Assembly: GCA_025353625.1 (NCBI GenBank) | Contig: JANXOJ010000474.1 | Coordinates: 1-36,063 of the forward strand | Length of the DNA: 36,063 bases | Source: Planctomycetota bacterium | Lineage (GTDB): Bacteria > Planctomycetota > Planctomycetia > Pirellulales > Thermoguttaceae | Direction of reading: 5' to 3' | Shown: positions 27,212 through 36,063 of the stretch, piece after piece | Layout of the letters: the number at the start of each line of letters is the position of its first letter | How positions within the stretch are numbered: the stretch's first letter is position 1 | Position numbers and translations under genes: made by a program | Notes under the pieces: model-generated | Seen by the model: only the letters and a program-made list of their open reading frames with translations | Told to the model about the DNA's origin: nothing | Databases searched by the model: none

Positions 27212-29119
27212 GTGGCGAGACGTTTTGAAATTGGATGTTGTATTGCGGTCGGAATGGTTGCTTTTGTGGGATCCTCCCTCACGGCGGCCGAGTCGATCGA
27301 GGTCGAATCGCCTAACGGCCAGGCGCGCATTCGCATGGACGTCAAAGATTTTGAGGGGGACCGCGCATGCCCCATCTACGACATTCAATATCGCGGCAAA
27401 CCGGTTGTTGTGCCATCGCGGATGGGATTCGATTTGAGCAACGGCCAATTGACGAGCGACTTTGCCATCGTGCGCGTGGACCGCACTTCCAGCGATACCA
27501 CATGGAAGCCGGTCTACGGTGAACGGAGTTCAATCCGCGACCGCTACAGTCAAGCCGTGGTGACGTTGAGGCAACAGCACGCCCCAAAGGTAATGTTGCA
27601 ACTAACGCTTCGGGCATACGACGAAGGTACGGCGTTTTTCTATACGTTTCCCCCGCAGCCAGGGATGAAAGACGTGTCGATCGTCCGCGAGAAGACGGAA
27701 TTCCGCTTGCCCAGCGATGGCACCGCCTGGGCAACCTACACGGCCCAAGGCATTTATACCCCGGTACCGGTCAGCAGTGTGAAGTCCGGCTGCGAACGTC
27801 CGCTGGTGGTGCGGCTAGCGGACGATCTCTACGCGGCCTTCGCCGAAGCACGCCTCGTCGATTACGCCCGCACGAAGTTCGGGCCGCTGCCGGGCCATGC
27901 GCACAGCCTCGTCGCGGAATTGGGCAGTGCCGTTAAATCACCGTTGCCGTTGCGCACGCCGTGGCGCGTCGTCATGTTGGCCGATAGCCCAGGCCAGTTG
28001 CTGGAAAATAATTTCATCATTCTCAACCTGAACGATCCCTGCGCCCTGGCCGATACGTCGTGGATCAAGCCGGGCAAGGTAATTCGTGAAGTCACGCTCA
28101 GCACGGCCGGCAGCAAGGCGTGCATCGATTTCTGCGTCAAGCATCATTTGCAGTACGTCGAGTTGGATTGCGGCTGGTACGGCCCGGAGAAAACGAGCGA
28201 CCCGCATCGAGTAGCGGTCAAGGCCGATCGGCCCCAAGGTGACTTGGATATGATCGAGGTCGTTCGCTACGGCAAAGAGCGCGGCGTCGGCATCGTTCTC
28301 TATATCAATCAAACCCCGCTGGAAAAGTATGTTGACGACGTCTTGCCGCTCTACCGCAGTTGGGGCGTCCAAGGGGTGAAGTATGGCTTCGTGTCGGTCG
28401 GATCGCAGCGTTGGACGACGTGGCTCCATGCGGCCATTCGCAAGGCGGGCGAGAATCGCCTGATGCTCGATATCCACGACGAATACCGGCCCACCGGCTA
28501 CTCGCGGACCTATCCGAACTTGCTCACGCAGGAGGGAATTCGCGGCGACGAAGAAAAGCAGCCCAACGAGCTGCATCTGATGACGCTCTTCACCCGCATG
28601 TTGGCGGGGCCGGCCGATATTACGGTCTGTTACTACGATCGGCGCGTCGATGACCAGGCGTCGCACGCCTATCAACTGGCCAAGCCGGTTTGCTTCTATA
28701 GCCCTTGGCAGTTTCTCTACTGGTACGACCGGCCGGGGCACATCGGCACGATGAAGTCGCAAGGCAATAACATCCTTGGCGACGAGCCGGAGCTAGAATT
28801 TTTCGACCATCTTCCTACGGTTTGGGATGAAACCAAGATACTCGTCGGCAGCATTGGCGAATGCGCGGTGGTTGCCCGGCGGAGCGGAGCGGAATGGTTC
28901 ATCGGCGGCATGAACGCGGATAAACCGCGAGCGTTCGATATCCCGCTAGCCTTTCTCAACAGCGGCACAAAATACACGGCGTCAATATATTCCGATGATC
29001 CAAGCGTGCCGACGCGGACGCACGTCCGCATCGAAAAGAAGCCGGTCAATGCCGGGACGGTCTTGCATGTGACCCTGCCCGCTCGCGGCGGACAGGCGTT
29101 TCGCATCGTACCGGAGTAG
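27212..29119 (+). CDS. Glycoside hydrolase family 97-like protein (alpha-glucosidase/alpha-galactosidase type), secreted
   Basis: Signal peptide; GTAFFYTFP, CVKHHLQYVELDCGWYGPE, GVQGVKYGFVSVGSQRWT, LMLDIHDEYRPTGYSRTYPNLLTQEGIRGDEE, DITVCYYD; GTG start. Confidence 0.88.
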   Translation: MARRFEIGCCIAVGMVAFVGSSLTAAESIEVESPNGQARIRMDVKDFEGDRACPIYDIQYRGKPVVVPSRMGFDLSNGQLTSDFAIVRVDRTSSDTTWKPVYGERSSIRDRYSQAVVTLRQQHAPKVMLQLTLRAYDEGTAFFYTFPPQPGMKDVSIVREKTEFRLPSDGTAWATYTAQGIYTPVPVSSVKSGCERPLVVRLADDLYAAFAEARLVDYARTKFGPLPGHAHSLVAELGSAVKSPLPLRTPWRVVMLADSPGQLLENNFIILNLNDPCALADTSWIKPGKVIREVTLSTAGSKACIDFCVKHHLQYVELDCGWYGPEKTSDPHRVAVKADRPQGDLDMIEVVRYGKERGVGIVLYINQTPLEKYVDDVLPLYRSWGVQGVKYGFVSVGSQRWTTWLHAAIRKAGENRLMLDIHDEYRPTGYSRTYPNLLTQEGIRGDEEKQPNELHLMTLFTRMLAGPADITVCYYDRRVDDQASHAYQLAKPVCFYSPWQFLYWYDRPGHIGTMKSQGNNILGDEPELEFFDHLPTVWDETKILVGSIGECAVVARRSGAEWFIGGMNADKPRAFDIPLAFLNSGTKYTASIYSDDPSVPTRTHVRIEKKPVNAGTVLHVTLPARGGQAFRIVPE

Positions 29120-29251
29120 GCTACCTCGTTGAATGTGCGGTGGGTGGGACAACGACAACTACCCTACGCATGCCACGTTCGGCGAAGGGTCGTTCCGTGG
29201 CGACTGTTTTAACTGAGGCTTAGGTATCCCGCCTTTCGAGGAAACAAATTG

Positions 29252-29941
29252 ATGTTGGACGTACTCGTTATTGCTCCCCACCCGGACGACGCCGAGTTGG
29301 GCATGTCCGGGGCCATTTTGAAAATGAAGGCCGATGGATGGCGCGTCGGCGTGCTCGACCTAACGAGCGGCGAGCCGACGCCTTTCGGTTCGCTGGAAAC
29401 CCGCGTCGCGGAAACGGCGGCGGCCACCGCGATTTTGGGACTCGACTGGCGCGAGAATCTGGGACTGCCCAATCGCAGTTTGGAAGCAACTTTGGAGGCA
29501 CGCGCAAAGCTGGCCGTTGTTTTTCGCCAACAGCGGCCCCGTTGGCTCTTTGCTCCGTATTGGGTGGATGCCCATCCCGATCACGTCGCCGCGACCGAAT
29601 TGATCGAGGCGGCCCGCTTTTGGTCGAAGCTGACCAAGACCGATATGCCGGGCGAGCCGTTTCACCCGCAGCGAATATTTTACTATTACTGCGTCCATTT
29701 GAAGCACATTCCGCAGCCGGCATTCCTGCTGGATATCAGCGACTATTGGGAACGCAAGCGTGCGGCCATCGAATGTTATCGGAGCCAGTTCATCGCGGGC
29801 CGCCCCCAAGAGCCGCCGACCTTCATCGATCGACAGCGCGACCAAGCGGCGATGTTGGGCGCGGCCATCGGCGTGAAGTATGGCGAGGCTTTCGCCAGCC
29901 GCGAGCCGATCGGGCTGACGACTTTGATGGGGTTGGTATAA
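29252..29941 (+). CDS. PIG-L family deacetylase, BshB1-like
   Basis: LDVLVIAPHPDDAELGMSGAILKMKADGWRVGVLDLTSGEPTPFGSLETRVAETAAAT, RPRWLFAPYWVDAHPDHVAATELIEAARFWSKL. Zinc motif PHPDDAE and HPDH present. Confidence 0.92.
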   Translation: MLDVLVIAPHPDDAELGMSGAILKMKADGWRVGVLDLTSGEPTPFGSLETRVAETAAATAILGLDWRENLGLPNRSLEATLEARAKLAVVFRQQRPRWLFAPYWVDAHPDHVAATELIEAARFWSKLTKTDMPGEPFHPQRIFYYYCVHLKHIPQPAFLLDISDYWERKRAAIECYRSQFIAGRPQEPPTFIDRQRDQAAMLGAAIGVKYGEAFASREPIGLTTLMGLV

Positions 29942-30091
29942 AGTTTTCTTGTCCGGCAAGATGCGAACGAACTGTCAATTGCCGAGCGACATCTTGCACA
30001 GCGGCTGTGAACCTTTGTTGGAGTTCGCGCTTCAGCCTATTTTCGAGCCTCGAATACCGTGCGAAGACACGCTCGGGTGCGAGGAGTAGGT

Positions 30092-31174
30092 TCACCTTGA
30101 CGAGGCGACGTAGCGCGTCAGCCACTCGTGCGTGGCGCGGAATTCGGCCCGCTGCGAAAGTGCCGCATAGCGCGGATCGCGAGCGACGCCATCGAAGCGA
30201 CTCAACGTTTGCTGAATGCTCTGGGCCGACGGCGCGCGGTCGCCCGCATAGACCTCCGCCGGCATCGCCAGATAAGAACGCCAGTTGCCGTCCAGGACCG
30301 CGTATAACTGCATCGACGATTCGGCCAACCGCTGGCGAGCGAACTGAACATCGCCACCAACCGGCATGGCTGCGGGAAGTGTCGGCGGCGCGGCCCGAGG
30401 AGCCGCCGCCGTGGGAGCAACCTGAGCGGGCGTCCCTCCGGGCAGGGACATGGATGTCGGTGCCAGCGCGGGTGCCGCGTTGGCCGTTGCGCCGCTGGGA
30501 GCACCCGTGTATAAAGAGACTTGCCGCATCAAATTCATGACCGAAGGCGAAAGCGGTATCGATAGATTGGGATCGGTTACATTCGCACCGCGATAGTACA
30601 GACTGTTCGCCGCGTGATCGATCTGCAACACCGATCCATCGAGCGAGACGCCGGCAAACAGGCCGCGGCTTCGCGAGTAGGTGTAGATTTCCGCTTGTAG
30701 CGACGCATCCGTGGCCGCTGCCGCCTCGCGTCCCACCGGTCCGGCCGCCGCCGCCGCATCGGCACCCAACGTGAACTTACCACTGAGCAGACCTTGCACG
30801 CTATTGCGCGTCTTAAAAACGAGGACGATATCGGTCACCTGGACGCCGATCTGCCAACCAAAGCTGCCGCCGGCCATCGTCACGAACGAAGGCGGCCGCC
30901 ACGCCCCGCGTTCATCGCGGACCATCACAATTCCTCGCCCATAGCGGGCACCGACGACGAACCCCCCCTTCACTAAGTCGGGGATAATGACGATGCCCTG
31001 GGCATTCTGCAAGAGCGAACCGGGTATGGCTCGAACGGGAATCGACATAACCTCGTCGAGAACTTGCCGGGAGTCCTCAACGACAACTGCTTCACGATTT
31101 TGGGCCGTTAGCGAGGCAAAGGCCAAAAAGACCGAACCGAGTGCCGCAACAGCCGCCGGAAAAAAGCTTCTCAT
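30092..31174 (-). CDS. SYLF (Ysc84) lipid-binding domain protein with signal peptide
   Basis: AIPGSLLQNAQGIVIIPDLVKGGFVVGARYGRGIVMVRDERGAWRPPSFVTMAGGSFGWQIGVQVTDIVLVFKT; SRGLFAGVSLDGSVLQID. Start trimmed from 31366 to ATG 31174 (MRSFFPAAVAALGSVFLAFASLTAQ). Confidence 0.9.
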   Translation of the reverse strand: MRSFFPAAVAALGSVFLAFASLTAQNREAVVVEDSRQVLDEVMSIPVRAIPGSLLQNAQGIVIIPDLVKGGFVVGARYGRGIVMVRDERGAWRPPSFVTMAGGSFGWQIGVQVTDIVLVFKTRNSVQGLLSGKFTLGADAAAAAGPVGREAAAATDASLQAEIYTYSRSRGLFAGVSLDGSVLQIDHAANSLYYRGANVTDPNLSIPLSPSVMNLMRQVSLYTGAPSGATANAAPALAPTSMSLPGGTPAQVAPTAAAPRAAPPTLPAAMPVGGDVQFARQRLAESSMQLYAVLDGNWRSYLAMPAEVYAGDRAPSAQSIQQTLSRFDGVARDPRYAALSQRAEFRATHEWLTRYVASSR

Positions 31175-31365
31175 GGGGCGGATATTACCGATCGCGGCCA
31201 ATCTCGGCAACGTCAGTTCGGAAGAACAAATAGACGATAACTTGAACTCCGAATTCGCGTTGCTAGCTGAAACCGTGTCCGCCGTCGCTGCAAACCCGTT
31301 CCTGCGCCCGATTATTCCAATTTTTCCGCAACTTCCGTTGACAAAACCTCCGATAAACGAATACA

Positions 31366-31818
31366 ATGAGTCGTGGAGTTTTTGGGACGATCATGCATCA
31401 ACTACTGGCTGGCCTATTGAGTGCTTCGCTGCTATTGCACAGCTTTTTTGGCTGTTGTTGGCAATGTTCGTGTTCTCATTCACAGGCTTCTCATACATCG
31501 GCGACAGCGGAAATATCGCCCGGTGCCGCAAGCTCAAGTCCATGCTGCAATCACTGCCAGGGGCTGCATAACGGCATTCAGAGATCATCGAATCCGTGTC
31601 AATGCCGCGCGGAATGTCGCGGTGTTTGCAGATACCTCCCGGCCAAGCGAATACTACTTGATTTTCATGCGGTTGGTTTTTCGATGGGTACTGCGATGCT
31701 GAATCGCCAGCCCAAGGACGGTGCCGGATCGGCCTCGCCTCGGAATATGGGGCCGCTCTGCTTCAGTCCCGAGCGGCCCGTGCGGCTTCATCTCTTGCAT
31801 CAACTTTTCTTGATTTGA
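31366..31818 (+). CDS. Small Cys-rich secreted or membrane-tethered protein upstream of metal efflux genes
   Basis: Hydrophobic N-terminus then GCCWQCSC, PCCNHC, NPCQCRAECRGVC; 12 Cys, 11 of them in the first 90 residues. Position just upstream of the RND adaptor. Confidence 0.55.
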   Translation: MSRGVFGTIMHQLLAGLLSASLLLHSFFGCCWQCSCSHSQASHTSATAEISPGAASSSPCCNHCQGLHNGIQRSSNPCQCRAECRGVCRYLPAKRILLDFHAVGFSMGTAMLNRQPKDGAGSASPRNMGPLCFSPERPVRLHLLHQLFLI

Positions 31819-31959
31819 TGCCCTTTCTGAACGATTGATTCGTCTCGGTTTTTCCTGTGCGCTTGCCGACGACATTTCGCGGATTGCGCCCCGATCGTCG
31901 CGGTCTCGCACTTCGTCCGGTGCTGCGCATGGGCGGCAAATCCAAGAGAATTTTTAGCT

Positions 31960-33615
31960 ATGTCTCAATCTCATATTACTTATGGAAAACCGTTGGCTAG
32001 TCCCTCGGCAACTGCGATCGACGCGCCGACCGGACCATCGCCCAAGCGCGCGTCTTGGCGACTGTGGTTGCGAACCACGTTGACCAGTTCGCTCGTCATC
32101 ATCACCTTGGCGGGCGTGGCTGTTGTAGGGTACAGAACCGACTGGAAAATGCCATCGTTTGCCGCACTGATGGGCCACAACGCGGTTGCGGACGACGACT
32201 GGTGTAAAACGCATGGCGTCCCAGAGTCGGTGTGCATCGAATGTAATCAAACGCTCGCTCCCAAGGAACACAATTACGGTTGGTGCAAAGAGCATGGGGT
32301 TGCTCAGTGTTCGCTGCACCATCCCGACGTGGCCCAACTCAAGGCAAGCCCGGTCGTGACGCAGATCGATTTCGCGCGCGCCGAACGTGCCCTGGCACTG
32401 AAGCCGCGTGCCGATAACAACGGCCGCTGCAAATTGCACGAGCGACGCATACAGTTCGCTTCTTTGCAATCGGTGGATAAGGCGGGGGTGGACATTGCCG
32501 TCGCCGAGGTTCGACCGATTACGGAAGCCATCGTCACGAATGGCGAGGTACTTTACGACCAGACGCGGATGGCCCATTTGGCGAGCCGCGTATCCGGCAA
32601 CGTTTCCCACGTCGAAAAACAGGTGGGCGACCGCGTCCGCAAGGGCGACGTGCTGGCCTTGATTGACGCTGCGGAAGTGGGCAAGGCCAAAAGCGAACTT
32701 CTGCAATCGATCGCCCAAGTGCGACTGAAACAGACAAATCTCGACCGCCTCCGACCGCTGGCCAACGATGGCACCTTGCCGGTGCGCCAATTCCGCGAGG
32801 CGGAAGCGGCCCTTCAGGAAGCGAAGATTCGTTTGCTCAGTGCTCAACAGACCTTGTCGAATCTCGGTTTGGTTGTTCGGATCGAGGACTTTGTCAACGT
32901 GGAAATTGAGCGGATCGCCGAACGGATTCAGTTTCTCGGTTTGCCGGCAACGCTTATCGAGTCGCTCTCGGGGGAGTCCACCACATCCAATCTCTTTCCG
33001 CTGCGGACGCCGCTGGACGGCGTTGTCGTGGAGCGCAAGGTGGTTGCCGGAGAAGTGGTCGATGCCACTGCGACCATTTTTACCATCGCGGACGTAGATC
33101 GAATGTTCCTGGCCCTGAGCGTGCGGCAGGAAGAGGCCAAGTACATTTCGTTGGGCCAAACCGTGCTCTTTCGACCGGGCGACGGCAAGGACGAACCGGA
33201 AATTAAAGGGGCCGTCGATTGGATCAGCACGGCTGCCGACGAACAAACCCGCACCGTCAAGATTCGCGCCAGTCTTCCCAACGTTACTTACGGGCTGCGA
33301 GCCAACGTTTTTGGCACCGGGCGGATCGTATTGCGCGAAGAGCCTAAAGCGGTCGTCGTGCCCAACGAAGCGGTCCATTGGGATGGCTGTTGCAATGTGG
33401 TCTTCGTACGCGATAAAAATTTCCTCCAAGAGGGCGCGCCCAAGTACTTCCACATTCGCAAAGTTCGCTTGGGATGCAAAGATGAAAACAACACGGAGAT
33501 TATCGTCGGCCTCCTTCCGGGGGAAGTGATTGCCTGCAAGAACAGCGTGGTGCTGGAGGCACAACTGCTGAAAAGCAATCTGGGCGCGGGTTGCGCCTGC
33601 TGTGGCAAGAACTAA
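31960..33615 (+). CDS. Efflux RND transporter periplasmic adaptor subunit (HlyD/CusB/CzcB type)
   Basis: VDIAVAEVRPITEAIVTNGEVLYDQTRMAHLASRVSGNVSHVEKQVGDRVRKGDVLALIDAAEVGKAKSEL; PLDGVVVERKVVAGEVVDATATIFTIADVDRMFLAL; N-terminal WCxxHGV repeats. Confidence 0.9.
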   Translation: MSQSHITYGKPLASPSATAIDAPTGPSPKRASWRLWLRTTLTSSLVIITLAGVAVVGYRTDWKMPSFAALMGHNAVADDDWCKTHGVPESVCIECNQTLAPKEHNYGWCKEHGVAQCSLHHPDVAQLKASPVVTQIDFARAERALALKPRADNNGRCKLHERRIQFASLQSVDKAGVDIAVAEVRPITEAIVTNGEVLYDQTRMAHLASRVSGNVSHVEKQVGDRVRKGDVLALIDAAEVGKAKSELLQSIAQVRLKQTNLDRLRPLANDGTLPVRQFREAEAALQEAKIRLLSAQQTLSNLGLVVRIEDFVNVEIERIAERIQFLGLPATLIESLSGESTTSNLFPLRTPLDGVVVERKVVAGEVVDATATIFTIADVDRMFLALSVRQEEAKYISLGQTVLFRPGDGKDEPEIKGAVDWISTAADEQTRTVKIRASLPNVTYGLRANVFGTGRIVLREEPKAVVVPNEAVHWDGCCNVVFVRDKNFLQEGAPKYFHIRKVRLGCKDENNTEIIVGLLPGEVIACKNSVVLEAQLLKSNLGAGCACCGKN

Positions 33616-33644
33616 CCGCCCGCTCTCGGGATGAGAAGCCGACC

Positions 33645-36063
33645 ATGTTGAATTGGATCATCAATTATTCGCTAAAGCACAGGCTCCTAGTCATCGTGGC
33701 CGCGCTGCTCTTGGCCGCGGTGGGCGGTTTGTCGCTGCGCTATCTGAACATCGACGCCTTTCCCGACACCACGCCCGTCCAGGTGCAAATCAACACCGTG
33801 GCTCCCGCACTCGGCCCGGAAGAAGTCGAACAGCGGATGACTTTTCCGATCGAGCAGGCGTTGGGTGGCCTGCCGGGCTTGGAAAGCATGCGCTCGGTGT
33901 CAAAATTCGGCTTCTCGCAGGTGGTGGTGACGTTTGAAGACGGCGTCAACATCTATTTTGCCAGACAACTGGTGAACGAACGATTGGCGACCATCGAACT
34001 ATCGGACGGGATTCAACGGCCCAAGATGGGGCCGGTCTCCACCGGCTTGGGAGAGGTCTTTCACTATACCGTGGCCGGGGCTGGAAACGATATCACCGAA
34101 TTGCGGACGATCCACGATTGGGTCATCAAACCGAAACTGCGGACGGTTAAAGGCGCGGCGGAAATCAATAGCTGGGGCGGATACGAAAAACAGTATCAGG
34201 TGCGGATCGATCCCAATCTGCTCATCAAATTCGGGCTTACTTTCGATCAGGCCATTCGTGCCATTCAAGACAACAACCGCAACGTCGGCGGCGGCAACGT
34301 CCGCGAAGGGACGCAGGGCGTACTGGTGCAGGGGCTCGGTAAGACCGTTAATAGCGAGCAGATCAAAGGCATCGTCATAACCGCCAAAGATGGCGTCCCG
34401 ATCCGCGTCGGCGATATCGGCGATGTGACCATTGGTTCCGAGATTCGTCGCGGTGCCGTGACCGCCGACGGCAAGGGGGAAGTCGTTATGGGCCTGGGCT
34501 TCATGCTCATGGGTGAGAACCCCCGCGAAGTCACGTCGGCCTTGAAAACTCGGCTCGACGAAATCAAGAGCACCTCGCTGCCCGCCAACGTTGACGTGCA
34601 ACCCGTATACGATCGCACCCAACTGGTCGATGAAGTGATCGAAACGGTCAAGCGAAATTTATTTGAAGGCGGACTATTCGTCGTCGTGGTGCTCTTTGCC
34701 TTTTTGGGCAATTTGCGTGCCGCCACGATCGTGGCCGTGGCGATTCCACTTTCCATGCTGTTCGCATTCTCCGGCATGTTGCGGTTTGGCATTGCCGCCA
34801 GTTTGCTGAGCCTGGGAGCAATCGATTTCGGCATGATCGTCGATAGCTCGGTCGTCATGATCGAAAATTGCGTCCGGCACATTGCGCACGGCGATAATCG
34901 AAATCGATCCATGATCGACGTGGTCCGCGACGCGGCGGTTGAAGTCCGCAGGCCGACGATGTTCGGTGAACTAATCATCGGGATCGTCTATCTGCCGATC
35001 CTCACGTTGGAAGGAATTGAGGGCAAATTGTTCCGACCGATGGCACTCACGGTCATCTTCGCCTTGATCGGATCGATGATTTTGTCGTTGACCCTCATGC
35101 CCGTCTTGGCCAGTCTGATTTTGCCGCGTCATATCGAAGAGCGGGAACCGCTGCTAATGCGGATTGCACAGTGGATTTACGCCCCAATTCTGCGGTTTTC
35201 CATGAACTATAAGATTCTGGTCTTGGGGTTCGCGGGCTGTATTTCTTTCGTTGCCTTCGGTTTGATTGCGCCGAACCTAGGTTCTGAATTTGTGCCCCGC
35301 TTATCGGAAGGCGCGCTTGCCATCAGCGTCGTGCGCTTGACGGGCACCGACCTGCAAGATTCCGTGAGGTACAACACACAAATGGAAAAGGCCGTTCTGG
35401 CTGAATTCCCCAATGAAGTGGAGCACGTCTGGAGTCGCGTGGGAACGGCGGAAATTTCCACCGATCCGATGGGCGTGGAATTGACGGATACGTTTATTAC
35501 GCTCAAGCCGCGCAAACAATGGAAACTGGCCCAAACCCAAGAAGAGATCGCGACGCTGATCGAAAAGCATGGCTATTTTCTTATTCACCCATTCGATAAC
35601 GATCAAGTCATCGCAGGGCAGGGTACGGCAACGCTTGAATTGCTCGAACAAAAACCAGACCTCGACATGGTGATTTCGCCGCTCGGTGGCGGCGGTTTGC
35701 TATCGGGGACATCGATTGCCGCGAAGGGCATCAAGCCGTCTATCAAGGTCTTCGGTGCCGAGCCGCGCGGGGCTGACGATGGTTATCGCTCATTCACGAC
35801 CGGCGTGCGTGTGACCGAACAAACGCCGGAGACGGTGTGTGATGGGTTGCGTACCACGCTCAGTGAACGCACGTTCAACATCATCCGCGCCAATGTCGAC
35901 GGGATCGGCGTCGCGTCGGAGGAAAATATAATCAAGGCGATGCGCATGACGTGGGAACTGCTCAAGATTGTCATCGAATCCTCCTGTTCGCCGCCGCTGG
36001 GGACGATTCTGGAGGGCAATCTCGACGTAAAAGGCAAACGCGTCGGTATCATCCTGACCGGCG
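33645..36063 (+). CDS. CusA/CzcA heavy-metal RND pump N-terminal part, continuing in frame as threonine/serine dehydratase C-terminal part; open at the window end
   Basis: Manual translation from ATG 33645: MLNWIINYSLKHRLLVIVAALLLAAVGGLSLRYLNIDAFPDTTPVQVQINTVAPALGPEEVEQRMTFPIEQALGGLPGLESMRS...SLLSLGAIDFGMIVDSSVVMIENCVRH...GSEFVPRLSEGALAISVVRL...LKPRKQWKLAQTQEEIATLIEK then HGYFLIHPFDNDQVIAGQGTATLELLEQKPDLDMVISPLGGGGLLSGTSIAAKGIKPSIKVFGAEP...GKRVGIILTG. No stop found in this frame through 36063. Confidence 0.85.
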   Translation, partial: MLNWIINYSLKHRLLVIVAALLLAAVGGLSLRYLNIDAFPDTTPVQVQINTVAPALGPEEVEQRMTFPIEQALGGLPGLESMRSVSKFGFSQVVVTFEDGVNIYFARQLVNERLATIELSDGIQRPKMGPVSTGLGEVFHYTVAGAGNDITELRTIHDWVIKPKLRTVKGAAEINSWGGYEKQYQVRIDPNLLIKFGLTFDQAIRAIQDNNRNVGGGNVREGTQGVLVQGLGKTVNSEQIKGIVITAKDGVPIRVGDIGDVTIGSEIRRGAVTADGKGEVVMGLGFMLMGENPREVTSALKTRLDEIKSTSLPANVDVQPVYDRTQLVDEVIETVKRNLFEGGLFVVVVLFAFLGNLRAATIVAVAIPLSMLFAFSGMLRFGIAASLLSLGAIDFGMIVDSSVVMIENCVRHIAHGDNRNRSMIDVVRDAAVEVRRPTMFGELIIGIVYLPILTLEGIEGKLFRPMALTVIFALIGSMILSLTLMPVLASLILPRHIEEREPLLMRIAQWIYAPILRFSMNYKILVLGFAGCISFVAFGLIAPNLGSEFVPRLSEGALAISVVRLTGTDLQDSVRYNTQMEKAVLAEFPNEVEHVWSRVGTAEISTDPMGVELTDTFITLKPRKQWKLAQTQEEIATLIEKHGYFLIHPFDNDQVIAGQGTATLELLEQKPDLDMVISPLGGGGLLSGTSIAAKGIKPSIKVFGAEPRGADDGYRSFTTGVRVTEQTPETVCDGLRTTLSERTFNIIRANVDGIGVASEENIIKAMRMTWELLKIVIESSCSPPLGTILEGNLDVKGKRVGIILTG

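Noticed and set aside
29338-30540. 400-aa plus-strand ORF overlapping the PIG-L and SYLF genes
   Set aside because: Out of frame with PIG-L, antisense to SYLF, Arg/Ala/Pro-rich without motifs; both overlapped genes are strongly supported.
31954-33564. 536-aa antisense ORF under the RND adaptor
   Set aside because: Mirror ORF of a well-supported HlyD/CusB-type gene; no recognisable motifs.
1-36063. CRISPR array, transposase/integrase, rRNA or tRNA genes
   Set aside because: No regularly spaced repeats, recombinase motifs or convincing RNA gene cloverleaf found by reading; tRNAscan-SE and Infernal would be needed for certainty.

Overview
Window from a GC-rich, probably planctomycete-like bacterium (lineage is inferred from gene style, not proven). 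Left to right it contains: a bifunctional proline catabolism gene (putA type); a complete phosphate-sensing and uptake locus (phoB-phoR-pstSCAB, with no phoU in the window); a convergent Ser/Thr protein kinase; truB; an ftsK/spoIIIE DNA translocase; a cimA-valS pair with 4-nt overlap, preceded by an unlisted 36-41 aa ORF and a strong intrinsic terminator; a carbohydrate module (cupin, TIM-barrel isomerase, Gfo/Idh/MocA oxidoreductase, GH97-like glycosidase, PIG-L deacetylase); a SYLF lipoprotein-like gene; and a heavy-metal RND efflux locus (Cys-rich secreted protein, HlyD/CusB adaptor, CusA/CzcA pump). Observations most worth checking: (1) the CusA/CzcA reading frame, absent from the ORF track because it runs off the window, switches in frame at about 35.56 kb into the C-terminal half of a PLP threonine/serine dehydratase (assembly chimera or real fusion); (2) an attenuator-like arrangement upstream of cimA-valS with two mutually exclusive RNA helices; (3) matching 11-bp-period PHO-box arrays upstream of phoB and pstS; (4) PstC and PstA with large extracytoplasmic insertions. 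No CRISPR array, rRNA, tRNA or transposase was recognised.
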